Below are positions 1-10,813 of a stretch of 64,000 nt of DNA, in pieces. The DNA lies in the NCBI RefSeq assembly GCF_007655135.1, contig NC_045132.1, positions 10,168,001 through 10,232,000 on the forward strand. Reading direction: 5' to 3'. This stretch comes from Punica granatum (lineage: Eukaryota > Streptophyta > Magnoliopsida > Myrtales > Lythraceae). The notes under the pieces were generated by a model. It was not told where the DNA came from and did no database searches. It saw only the letters and a program-made list of their open reading frames with translations. The stretch's first letter is position 1, and every line of letters begins with the position of its first letter. Position numbers and translations under genes: made by a program.

Positions 1-726
1 AAAGTACGAGGGGACGGCCCGGTGTAGGCGGGACCAATACCGGCGGTTGGACCAGGTACGCCTTGATGGTGTCGAAGGCCTTCTGACATTCTTCGTCCCA
101 TTCAATCGCCGCGTTCTTGAGGAGCAAGCGAAAGAGTGGCTGGCATTTGTCTGTCAGGTTCGCAATGAATCGCGCGATGTAATTCAGCCGCCCCAAGAAG
201 CCTCGTACTTCGCGGACCGAAGATGGCGGAGGAAGCTCCTTGATCGCCTTGACTTTATCGGGATCTACTTCGATGCCGCGCTCGCTGACCACGAATCCTA
301 GTAATTTTCCCGATCGAGCGCCAAACGTGCATTTTGCCGGATTGAGCCGAAGCTTGTACTCCTTCAAGCGGTCGAAGAGACGCTTCAAATTAACAAGATG
401 ATCTTCTCCTTCTTTGGACTTGGCAATCATGTCGTCGACGTAGACCTCGACTTCCTTGTGCATCATGTCGTGGAATAACGTGACCATGGCCCTCTGATAA
501 GTTGCTCCGGCGTTCTTGAAGCCGAAAGGCATGACGCGGTAACAAAAGGTTCCCCACATAGTAGTGAACGTCGTCTTGATCTTGTCTTCCTCGGCCATCC
601 GGATTTCGTTGTATCCGGAGAAGCCGTCCATGAAAGAGAACTGAGAGTGGCGCGCCGTGTTGTCAACTAATATGTCGATGTGGGGCAAGGGAAAATTGTC
701 CTTGGGGCTGGCCTTATTGAGATCCC
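1..726 (-). pseudogene. pol of element A, reverse transcriptase central part
   Basis: This stretch on the minus strand encodes the palm of a Ty3/Gypsy reverse transcriptase. Residues similar to FMDGFSGYN and the catalytic YVDDM are readable, the latter around 431-442. The frame appears to run off the window at position 1, toward the connection and RNase H region. It is the continuation of 5944-6496: the solo LTR at 727-5943 cuts the RT just before its N-terminal conserved VDYRDLN-type segment is finished. It closely parallels the intact RT of element B (about 27960-28690). Not functional because of the insertion. Confidence 0.9.
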
Positions 727-2055
727 TGTCAGCACCCCATTTTGGCCCACCAGCTTCCCGCACAAGGATTCCCGACTGAAGCTCGGGACACTATTTATCG
801 CCTGGCAATCGGAGGCAAATAGGCGGACACGGGGTCATGAACAATAAAGAAAAACACGGTCCACTGAGAAAGGCGAAAGAAAGCAGTCAGAAGAACAGAC
901 GAACGAGGAATCCCGATAACAACGGAGCTGGCACTGTGGCACTATTCATCACTGAGTCACCGAAGCACCGAAAGGTGCCCAATATGGGGCTCCAAAAATC
1001 CCTCCCAGTGCCAAAATGACCAATCACACGTCCGGGCGCATTTCCGGGACATCCTGCTTAAGCCGGGACACCCTGATCCCCCACGGACGCCTTTTCTGAC
1101 AGAGCTCCCGGGGTTCGCTCCACTGACAAGCAAACGGCCCCTCAAAACGGGTCTACAGGCGCCCAGGGACCACCAGGGCCGGGGAACAAGTTTCAGACAA
1201 CCTTCCGGAACTCGGCTCGATCTCCCGAAGTACGCTTCAGTGATCACGAACGCCTCCCGGTGAACCTTCGGGTATTTCCACGGAAAGCAGAGACCACAAC
1301 GATCTCTGAGTACCTCACGATAACCTCCAAGCACCTCAAAGCATTCGGGGCACATTGAGAGAATCCCGGTCAAAGTCCCTAGGTCTTCCCGGGCCAACGG
1401 TCCTCGACCGAGGACGACGAGCCAACAATCACCCGCGGGGCAAAAGGGTCGCCGAAACGAATGCAAGAATGCACAAAGATCATCGGGGATCAAGGGACGC
1501 TAAACTCCACTCCAAACGTCCGAACAGGGCAAAACCGACTCCCGAGGCGCCGAATCGCCCGAACGTATGTTCACGCGACGCATGGCGATATTAGATTCAT
1601 CCAAATCTTCGTCTTTCAAGCTTTCCAAATCTTCAAATTAATCGGACATCGGAGGTCGGACGCGAGCTCAATCAAGTCTCAAGCGTTTGCCGGCTTTTCT
1701 CCTAATCGGATGGGACCCACAGCCTAGCCAAGCCAAGCCATTGAGCCGCGGCTCAACCCCAAGCCACGGCTCAACCCTCGGCTCGACATGACAGCCCCCA
1801 AGCCGCGGCTAATTCCCTCACCGGCGGCTCACCCGTCGGCTCCAAGCCTCCCCATCCACAAGTTTGAATTTTCCCTCACATCTTTCACTTCCTATCACAT
1901 CATTACACATCCATCACCTATCCATCACTTCCCTCTTGCTTCCCCTACACTCCACATGACTATTTCCCCATCCTAATCCCCTCCAAATTTCGGCAGCCCT
2001 AGTTTAGGCATCAAAACCGCAATTAACTTCCTCTAATCGAGCCATTAGCCATCCC

Positions 2056-2061
2056 TATAAG
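2056..2061 (+). promoter_or_regulatory. putative LTR TATA box
   Basis: CCCTATAAGTCCCC lies 1.3 kb inside the solo LTR and is followed by a CT-rich stretch. The LTR of element A has the same arrangement (CCTATAAAGCCCC, minus strand at 16328-16323) with the same downstream words, which supports a conserved core promoter. Transcription would start near 2085-2095. Confidence 0.5.
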
Positions 2062-2945
2062 TCCCCTTCCATCATTAACTTTAATCACTTCTTCATTCTC
2101 CTTCTCTCTCAAGCCAATCTCCCTCTAAAATCCTCTCAACTTTCAGCCCACTCCCACAGCTCGTACCACTCCTTGCCAAGGCCGAAACCGGCCAAAACCG
2201 TCGGAAACCCACCCGGTATTCCGGTAACCACCCGACCCGACTTAAACCAAAAATCACCAAACTCCCTAGCCTACCTATTTTCCATCCCCTAAGTCCGTTT
2301 CCGGGCTTAGATTTTCCATTTGAGGTCCCTAACATCACTTTCCAGCCAAGGTTGTAATCGGGTCCCGAGTCTCCAAGCCGCGTGCAACCGAGCTCCTCGA
2401 CGTGCCATTTTCTCCCGCGACTTCGGAGAGTCGTGCCATCACGTTCAAAGGGTTCCTCACGACCCTCACCCTCTCTCGTGAAGAGGTGGTCACGATCCGA
2501 GGGCCGATCCACCGTGCACAACCTCCGTTTCATTGTTTTTCACTTACCGGGTTTTCCGTGTTCATACCCGAACTTCTCTCACGTTTTTCGAGCTTGTCTA
2601 GGGCTCGGCACGCTCGGATCTGCCCGTGCTCGTCTAGATCTACCTCTTAGGAGTCCAACGAGCCCGACCTTGCACCGTGCCGTGCCCGGAGCTCGCGTGC
2701 CAAGCCGTTCTCCCGAGACTAGCCGCAGCTGTTTTCTCTCGGATTGCTCACTTCCGCGACTTCAAGCCGAGTCTTGCGACTCCCACGGCCACTTTTCCGA
2801 CTCCTTCCTCGTGTTCCGAGGCTAGGTAAGACTCCTCTATGACTTAGAGAAGCTAGGTTCTTCGATATTTGTTTGATATGGGGTGTTAGGGGCTCATTTC
2901 GCATGATTTTCCTTAGATCCCGGGGTTTGGCCCTTGAGCAACTTC

Positions 2946-3590
2946 GTGAACCATCCGACTTCGAAATGAGCTGAAATTTTTACCACAGACTCTTGATGTT
3001 ATTTTAAGTCCCCACATAAAATTTCAGATTTTTCTGGGCGCTGGATCTCTGGATAAAAAATGTTTACCGGTTATTTCGGTATTCTCGGCCAGATTTTGAT
3101 GTGTCTCGTGAACCATCCAAGTTCGAAATGAGCTGAAATTTTTACCACAGATACTTGATGTTATTTTAAGTCCCCATACAAAATTTCAGATTTTTCTGTG
3201 CACTGGATCTCCGGATAAAAATATTTACCCGTTATTTCGGTATTCTCGGCCAGAATTTGATATGTCTCGTGAACCATCCGAGTTCGAAATGAGCTGAAAT
3301 TTTTACCACAGACACTTGATGTTATTTTAAGTCCCCATACAAAATTTCAGATTTTTCTGTGAACTGGATCTCCGGATAAAAAATGTTTACCCGTTATTTC
3401 GGTGTTTCCGGTCTGATTTTGATAGATCTCGCGAACCATCCGACTTCAAAATGAACTGAAATTTTTATCACACATTCCTGATATTATTTTAAGGTTCCAC
3501 ACAAAATTTCATATTTTTATGGGCGCTGAAACTCCAAATAAAAATTATTTACCGAACTTTTCGTATATTCGACAAATCAGATCACACTGT
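2946..3590 (+). repeat. tandem array, about 162-bp unit, 4 copies
   Basis: Copies begin with GTGAACCATCC-like words at 2946, 3108, 3269 and 3431 (the last is GCGAACCATCC). Each continues through the same words (GAGCTGAAATTTTTACCACA, GTTATTTCGGTATT). Period is 161-162 bp. The first three copies are close to identical; the fourth is decayed and runs into an AT-rich stretch near 3580. I did not find the array in the other LTRs of the window. Confidence 0.9.
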
Positions 3591-4924
3591 TTTTTTTTTT
3601 TGGTCTAATTTAGCCCTCTCCAAACTGAATCTAGATCCAAAATACCCTTGACCCTGATCCGACTCTGTTTTCATGTTTATTACATTTACGATTTACCTCG
3701 TTTTTCGTGCCATTTTATTGATTCCATTATATATCATGTTTGTGTTTGTATTACATGTTTATTTGTGATTCCAAGACCATGGTGGCATCGACTTTGTAAA
3801 TGTGTGTGTTCTTATTATGTTTGGCGTCTTACGCATGCAAGAAACGATTAAAACCGATTCTTGTAATTGATTGCAATTATATTTTTTGTTTAAATCATTA
3901 GCTTCACGGTTAATTTACATGTTAGGCGCATTAACCCGAACAATCATCTCATTAGCCCATAATAATCAAGGTTTAACTCCTCAATCACTAAACCATTCCA
4001 CAAACGAGAAATGGGACGCATCATTTGATTAATTAAATCACTCGGACTAAATAATTGGACAAATTGAATATTAATTCGTAAACGTATCGATGGCTCATGG
4101 AACGGCGGAAATGCCCTTTTCCTTAAAAGCTCATAATTTCAAAACATCGAGACGTGTAACACGAATAGAATTGTGTCTAGCAAGTACTCGCGTACTATGA
4201 CTCGAGTCCGGGCCCAATTTGAGGCGGCTCGAGTCGAGATGCGCGAGTCCTCTTTAGACCTCTTCGTGTCACACGATCTTTAATTTATATATGAACATCA
4301 CATGTTTTACCACTCAAGGGCATAGTCGTCATTCCGTGATTCATCGATATCCTAGGCTTTAGGGAGTCGGAAACACCTCGATCTATGGACGGAAAGGGAC
4401 GGCCTGTTCGGGTGCGAGTTTCATTCGTACAGCCCATTCCGTTCACTTTCGGTGTTTCTATCTTCCTATCGTAGATTCGGTGGTGAACCTTTTTATTTCA
4501 GTTGAAAAAGACGAAGAACCGGATTAATCATGTACTTGACTTAAATAAACATTAGATAATGGATAGGTGGAATATTAGATTCCAATCTAGAGTCAAAACA
4601 CGAGTTTGGCTAATTCAGTGAAACCGCAGTGACACTTAACTGAATAAGAGTCATAAAACAAACACACACATGTAATCGGCTTAGAACCTTATCCTAGCCC
4701 GCCCTCTATGTTTGCCTAGGTTAGATGCATTGTTTGCCAATCAACCACGGGTAATAACTGATTAAATCACGTACATTCGACTTAATACACCACTTGTCTG
4801 TATTCACCGACAATTGTCAGTTGCTTTCTGTATCGTGTCAGTTACATCAGTTTTCTTCCGCTTTACTCTTGCTTTTGATGATTTATTGCGGTTCGGGCCC
4901 GAACCCATAAGTCACGTGTTGCAT

Positions 4925-4968
4925 GGGGTCCAACGCCCCAAATCACCGAACACGAGGTCCAACGCCTC
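4925..4968 (+). repeat. pair of 15-nt hairpins, 29-bp spacing
   Basis: GGGGTCCAACGCCCC (4925-4939) and GAGGTCCAACGCCTC (4954-4968) are each a 4-bp stem closed by a T/G pair around a CCAAC loop. The same motif with other stem bases recurs at the matching place in the other Ogre-type LTRs of this window. Confidence 0.75.
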
Positions 4969-5676
4969 TTAACTCACCGAGCGCGTGCAACCCGAGTGCG
5001 GAATGGGATCTAGCCTCGATTCACCGTCACACTCCGAATACGGCCTATGTGGAAGGCGGATTTGGATTGAGCGCGTGAAACGTGTTTAGATATCACCCGG
5101 GAGCTCGATCGATCCAACGGTTATAGTGGAAACAAGTCGTTTTTCTGCAAACCGACGGTTCGATCGGACCCGACCCCCGGCTCTTTGAGCCCGCGTTGCC
5201 TTAATTTATTTATCGGTTATTCAAAATACACGGTGAGCAGGAGCGGAATAGTGGCCCAATGCAAACCGATCGGGATCCATTTACTTATTCGGTTATACTT
5301 TGTAATTGTTCGAGAGAACATTGTGAGGATTCTATTTGTATGTTCATTCATCTCCTTGTAAGGATCCCCGATCGGTGAGCGAGAGGTCCGAGTGCTGGAT
5401 CGGTTAAGTTGGTCTATCGCCACCAAAGGGTGAGTAAGCTTGGATACTCGTGGTTTCGGTTCACGCAGGGAATCAACCATCACGGTTCGATGAACTGTAA
5501 CGCTAAGATAGTGAACCGACTCCTCGATGCACAAGCCTACTCATCTTTCGGACTCATGGTCCAACTTGATCAATTCATCGAATTTACGGTGTCAAAACGG
5601 GCGAGTCGAGCGCAATTCTAAATCACGCGGTAAATAAACAAAATGGCAAGCCTAGCAAGCTAGAGTACCGAGAGGG

Positions 5677-5699
5677 CGTGCGGGATATAGGCCCGCACG
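5677..5699 (+). repeat. 8-bp perfect hairpin near LTR 3' end
   Basis: CGTGCGGG, a 7-nt loop ATATAGG, then CCCGCACG. It lies about 245 bp before the end of the LTR. It is present in every Ogre-type LTR end in the window, at 12971-12993, 18029-18051, 18710-18732, 35667-35689 and 46816-46838. Confidence 0.8.
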
Positions 5700-5943
5700 T
5701 AATAGAACCCCCGAATTCGGAATTTTCGGTTCCGTACGACCATTGCCTTAGCATTTAGGTGTACCCCGTACCCCTAGACCCGGGTAACTTGCCGGTCCTC
5801 GACCCTCGGGTCGTAAAATGGCCAGTGGCAACTCCTTCTCACGTGCGTCCGTCGCGCGTCCCCGGGAAGGTGGACACTCCCAAGCTGCGTTTGCTTAGGC
5901 GCGCGCATGCGTGCCCTGACGAGATAAAATTCGGGTGCGCACA

Positions 5944-6496
5944 ATCCTGATAGTCGACGCAGACTCGAACCCTTCCATCTTTCTTCTCCACCGGCACGAT
6001 GTTTGCAACCCATTCAGAATAATTGCAGACCTCGAGAAAGCCTGCGTTGATCTGCTTGACAACCTCTTCCTTGATGCGGAGAAGGAGGCCTGCCCGTTGT
6101 CGTCGCAATTGTTGCCGCTTGGGCGGGAATTTTTCCGTGTCTAGAGGAAAGAAGTGCTTTACTATCGACGGGTCTAGCCCCGGCATGTCGGCGTAGGACC
6201 AGGCGAAGACTTCTTGATACCTTGTCAGGAAGTCGATCATTCGGACCCGTTGTGTTGGGTCGAGGCTCGTACCGATCTTAAGGACGCGGGGTTCCTCTTT
6301 AGTGCCCACGTTGATCTCTTCTGTTGGCTCGAGCGAGGTGAGCTGGCGATCCTCGAGGCGGGGCAAACTCTCTTCTATCTCAGGCACTAGACTGTCTTCG
6401 TCGAGCCCTTCCCCGAAGTATATGGGTCCAGGCTCTTCGAGACATTCTTCGGATGGGTCCGAATCAACGCATCGAAGATTTGGATTCGAGTGGAGC
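5944..6496 (-). pseudogene. pol of element A, second exon up to the RT start
   Basis: On the minus strand this begins at the predicted splice acceptor and reads into a conserved pre-RT segment (IYFGEGLDED, FAWSYADMPGLDPSIVKHF). The RT N-terminus with NIVPVEKKDGRVRVCVDY follows. At that point the frame runs into the solo LTR, whose end supplies foreign residues before a stop. Alignment by eye with residues 1-185 of the pol of element B is gap-free and close. Coding is resumed at 726-1. Not functional because of the insertion. Confidence 0.88.
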
Positions 6497-6710
6497 CTGG
6501 AGAATTGAAAGAATTGTCTTAGAGAAATTTAGAATGATATGAACAAAAGAGTAAGGAAGAGAGAGTGGAATAGACAAGGATTCAAAAAATGCATATAGGG
6601 AATTCATTGATACTGAGGATCACGAAGCCATAACAGAGTTCCCTCTTCCGTCGTGTGGCCTACGGCTACGCCGACACGCGGGAAACATCTCATACATAAA
6701 TAAATCTTAC
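6497..6710 (-). other. predicted intron between gag-pro and pol, element A
   Basis: A donor GTAAGA begins at 6710 and an acceptor ending TTCTCCAG lies at 6497. The natural stop of gag-pro (TAA) is made of the first intron bases. Removing the 214 bp joins the gag-pro frame to the pol frame without a shift. Element B has the same sites at the same place. An intron here is a known hallmark of Ogre elements. Confidence 0.8.
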
Positions 6711-9700
6711 ACATCGGCGATCATAGCCGAGTAGCGCAGGACTGAGGTCCAATTGTTAAGCTCCTCGTCTTCCTGCGCCGGGCGGATGTGAACCCCTGAA
6801 GGAATCTCCTCGGTGACGGCATACACGGTTGGCAAGGTGTCAGTCGCGTTGTCGAAGTCCGAGGAAGGGCCGTCAGAGGTGCTCCCGATGATGAGTGGAG
6901 GCCCGGGGAAGAAATGTGATAGCGGGGGGACTGGAATGCCCCTGTAGAGCCTACCATAGTGCGTGGCGAGGCGGTGGAGGTGGTTGCCCCAGCGAGCCTC
7001 AATAATTTCATGGCAGGAGGGGCAAAAGCCAAGTCCTCTCCTTTGCTTATATGCTTCAACTTCAATGGGGCGGTTGATTCCTTGCCCGCGCTCCCCAAGT
7101 CCGGTGCTGGGAATGTAATGGTGGCGCAAAAGGACCTTCCCTATCATGCGGTCGGCGCGGGACGGCCCGACCTTTCCGTAATCCCGAATAACGGAGACGG
7201 TCTCAAAGGAGTGGAAGGGCAGGTTTTCGTCATCCCCGACGCTGATGTAAGGGACCGCTGTCTCCCTGTAGATGGCGTAATCCTCCTCCCCTTTGACCGT
7301 AATGATCTTCTCCTCGACGGTGAATTTCACCTTCTAATGTAGCGAGGACGGAATGGCGCCGGCCGAGTGGATCCAAGGCCTTCCAAGGAGTAGGCTGAAG
7401 GCGTTCGGGATATCCAAGACTTGGAATGTGACGCTGAAGGAGCATGGGCCGATATCTATGAGGAGGTCGATCTCACCGTTCACCTCTCTCCTCGAACCAT
7501 CGAAGGCCCGGACCGCGGTTTTGCTAGGACGGATGCGGTTGAGATCCACATTCATCTGCTTCAAAGTGGTTACCGGGCATACATTAAGTGCGGAACCGTT
7601 GTCGATCATGCCCGGCCTATGATATGGTTATTGCACTTGCAAACGATGTGCAGTGCCCGGAAGTGCGCGCATCCTTCAGAGGGGAGCTCATCGTCCGAAA
7701 ACGAGATGGTGTTGGAGAAAATAGAGTTGATGGTTTCCTCTATCCGATCCGGGGGTGTCCCTTTGGGCACTTGCGCGGCCGTCAGGACGCGCAGGAGGGC
7801 CTCCCTGTGAGGTTCTGAGTTGAGTAGGAGGGCGAGCAATGAGATGTGGGCTGGAGATTTGGCCATCTGCTCCACTACCTTGTACTCGCTCTCTTTGATG
7901 ACTTTCATGAAGGCTTCGGCCTCCTCTTCTGTCACCTTCTTGGACGGAGTAGGCAGGGTCCTAGGCCTCGTCTCATCTTCGGTAACGGGCGCCTTCCCTC
8001 TGTTGATGGTCGTCGGATTCTCGTACAGCCGCCCTGAACGGGTGATACCCATGACACCGAATTGCCGCTCCAGGTCCCCCACACTTCCCTCATAGGTCCA
8101 GGGGACCCTATCGTTCGAGTATGGATCCCAGGCAGGGACGTCTATGACAAGCGGGGCATGAGGCGCGTCTACCCCGGTGAACCCGACTGCAACTTCCGCC
8201 GGTACGTATTCAATCACAACGGGAGAGAACCCATCTTGTTTGCCTTAGCCCCCGCTCGACGTGCACACGGTGATCATGTTGATGGAAGGCCCCGGAGCCG
8301 ATCCATGGTCGGGAAGAGGATTGGCCTGTACGTTCGGAGACCTCACGGCATTGAACACGAGCTCCTTTGCATCTATGATCTCTTGAATCTTCTCCCTCAA
8401 CTTCCAGCAGTTGTCTATGGTGTGTCCTGGTGCCCCTTGGTGGTACTCGCATCGCTTGCTCTGATCTTGGATGGTGGGATCAAAGCTTGGGCTAGGCGTC
8501 GTTGTCCCAACCTTGTCACGAATTTGCCGGTAGATGTGGGAAAGTGGGACCGGCAGGGCCGGGTACTGTTTGCGGGGTCGTGGTTGCGCTACACCGGTCT
8601 GTTGACCTTGCGGGGGCGGGGCCCGTTGCGCCGGCTGAGTAGTCCTAGGAGCCGGAGGTTGATATTGAGGGGCTTGAGATGGAGCAGGGGCATAATGATG
8701 GACGACGGGCGATGACACTGCAGGTAGGGGTGGAGGCGGCAGTGCGGAATAGTAGATTGATTGGGTAGGGGCTTGAGGCCGATATTGGGGTGCCTGCGGG
8801 GTGTATGAGGGAGCTACGGGAGGCGCCGCCGTGTAGTTCATCGAATATTGCTGGGGGGCCTATTGCGCGGTGTTGACGGTATTCACCGAAATTTCCTTTC
8901 CCCTTCTCCCGCTTGAGGATGATGATGTCGCGGGGACCTTCTTAGACGACTCCTCTCCTTTGCTGGTGGGGTCCTCCATTCTTCCGAGCTTGATGCCCAA
9001 GTCCAATTTCTTTCCGGCCTCGATGAGGTCGGAGAACGATGAAGTGTGCGCCAACAGGTGTGAATAGTACACTCCTCTCAGCGTGGAGTGGAACAACTGG
9101 ATCTGCTGCGCCTCGCTGATCGGGGGAATGTGCTTTGCAGCTTGGGCACGCCACTTGGCGGCATACTCCTCGAACTTTTGGCCCCGCGCCATTTCTTTCG
9201 TGCTCAACTCTAGAAGAGTAGGAGGCGTCTCCGCGCAATATCGGTATTGGTCGGTGAACTTCCGGGAGGGATCCTCCCACGTCGGGATGTCCTCAGCCTT
9301 CAGTGACATGAACCAATCGAGGGCCGATCCCGACAGGCTATCCTGGAAGGAGTGGATGACAAACTCCTCGTATTCCCAATATTGTAACATCTTTCCTCGG
9401 TAATGACGGAGATGGTGGCGTGGATCCGTCGTGCCTTCATAGGTCTTGAACTCTGGAACCTTAAACTTCGGGGGCAGGCGCATGCCCGGGAATAGGCTAC
9501 AGTTGCCATAGCGGGCGTCGGGGCGGACATCGTTCGCTTGTAGGGCCCGTATCGTTTCCTCCATTCGCTTCTGCCTACGCTCCTGTTCGGCGTCGGCCTC
9601 AGGGAAGAAATGTGTCGGTGAGGCGAACTGGGCCGCGTGGGTCGGCGTGCCCGGTTCGTGGAAGGTGGTGTTTATGGGAGGTGGCGCCTGGTAGAAAAGG

Positions 9701-10371
9701 CCGACGTGAGGCTGTAGAGTCGGATAGGGAGGAAGCTCCGTGGCTTGAGGATGAGTTGGGGCGGGTGCGGTGGTTGCCGGGAAAACCGTCGGCGGAGGCG
9801 CAGTGTAGATCATAGCCGGAGCCGGTATGGGAGTAGGTGGAGGTGCAGACAGGATGTGCTCCGCGGATAGGAAGGTAGCCGGTGGAAGAGGGGCTACCGA
9901 AGGGGCCGGCGGTGGCGGAAATTGACTTGTGAAGGGGTGAACCGTGGACGTATACAGCGTTGGCGGTGCGGGAGCTTCAACGTTCTTCGAGGCTTGGATC
10001 GGTAGAGCCCACGGGGTCGGATCGACTGTTGGTCCCGGTCCCGGGGGAGGAGTAGAACTCGAGGAGGCCCGGTTAGGTCCTCTGAGCAAGGCGAGCAACT
10101 CCGCCATATTAGTGGCCATTTGGTTGACCGTGCCTTCGAGGGCCGCAATGCGGGCTTGGTCATTGGTGGCGGCGAATGTTGGTGAGGCCGGTGGGAGAGG
10201 TGCCCCTGAAGGTGCCGGGGGCGGGAGATGCGTCGGAAGGGCGCCGGAGTATGCCGGGAGTACGCCTGCAGGAGTAAGAGGTGGCAGAGCGTGCGTCTGC
10301 GGTGGTTGAGAGAGGGTCGGGACCGAAGGGTTGACTTCTTCGGAAATATCGACGTGATCTCCTTCCGCCAT
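6711..10371 (-). pseudogene. gag-pro of element A, disabled
   Basis: This would be a Gag-protease polyprotein of about 1220 residues. The order is a long Pro/Ala-rich N-terminus, a retrotransposon Gag core (FPGMRLPPKFKVPEF onward), and a zinc-knuckle-like CEYHQGAPGHTIDNC at about 8430-8475. An aspartic protease follows (MIDNGSALNVCP, about 7575-7609), then a G-patch-like segment (7024-7150). Breaks seen: in-frame TAG at 8860-8862, in-frame TAA at 8242-8244, a one-base frameshift just before the protease near 7607, and CAG-to-TAG at 7331-7333. The start at 10371 matches the start of gag in element B. The first 503 residues are open. Confidence 0.9.
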
Positions 10372-10813
10372 CCTGAGACGTTGACGAGTCGGGTAGCGGT
10401 GTGACGCCAGTGGTAATCACCTAGATTCCAAGAATGTGTAAGGACAGACACCAATATCTCAAATGATAAGTGCGGAATTAAGTAAAATGACAAAATGTAT
10501 GAGATGCATGAGCTTTCAAAACACTAATGTCATTACATTGATTGGCTCCAAGTTCCATGGTTTTACAAAATAGAACATTCGGAAGAAAGGAAAGGAACAT
10601 AAACGTAAAGCCGACATCCCTTTGCGCTCGGTGGCCGCTCGAAAGTGGCGTGGGTCCGAGCGAGGGCAAAAACGTTAACAAACTAATCCTTGGTCCAGCA
10701 TTGCGCTCAAACGTGCTATCTCCCTGTCTTGGTTTGCTATGCGTACGTGAATCTGAGCCAACTCGCTCTAAAGCTCTCTGTGGTCAGTGAGTTCTGCGCG
10801 AATATCCACAAGC
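10372..10813 (-). other. ORF1-gag spacer with decayed ORF1 tail
   Basis: Between ORF1 and gag. The part at 10684-10813 still encodes, out of frame with ORF1, a coiled-coil-like tail (CELVDIRAELTDHREL, then DREIARL) found in frame in ORF1 of element B. A small deletion near 10825 and a CAG-to-TAG change cut it off. The remainder (10372-10683) is non-coding leader with an AG/GT-type acceptor candidate about 70 bp before gag. Confidence 0.6.

Larger units (their letters stand above)
727..5943 (+). mobile_element. solo LTR (5.2 kb) of an Ogre-like element
   Basis: The segment begins TGTCAGCACCCCATTTTGG and ends GGGTGCGCACA, matching both ends of the LTR at 12756-17161 in inverted orientation. 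It splits the RT frame of element A and is flanked by ATCCC (722-726) and ATCCT (5944-5948), a 5-bp duplication with one mismatch. No primer site, gag or pol follows, so it is a solo LTR, the usual product of recombination between the two LTRs of one element. At 5217 bp it is as long as a full-length Ogre LTR. It holds a TATA box, a 162-bp tandem array, two short co-varying hairpins and one 8-bp hairpin, listed separately. Confidence 0.88.

Noticed and set aside
957..1493. 178-codon minus-strand frame
   Set aside because: Lies in the U3 of the solo LTR, has no recognisable domain, and is opposite to LTR transcription.
8062..8715. 217-codon plus-strand frame
   Set aside because: Antisense shadow of gag-pro of element A, which is recognisable on the minus strand.
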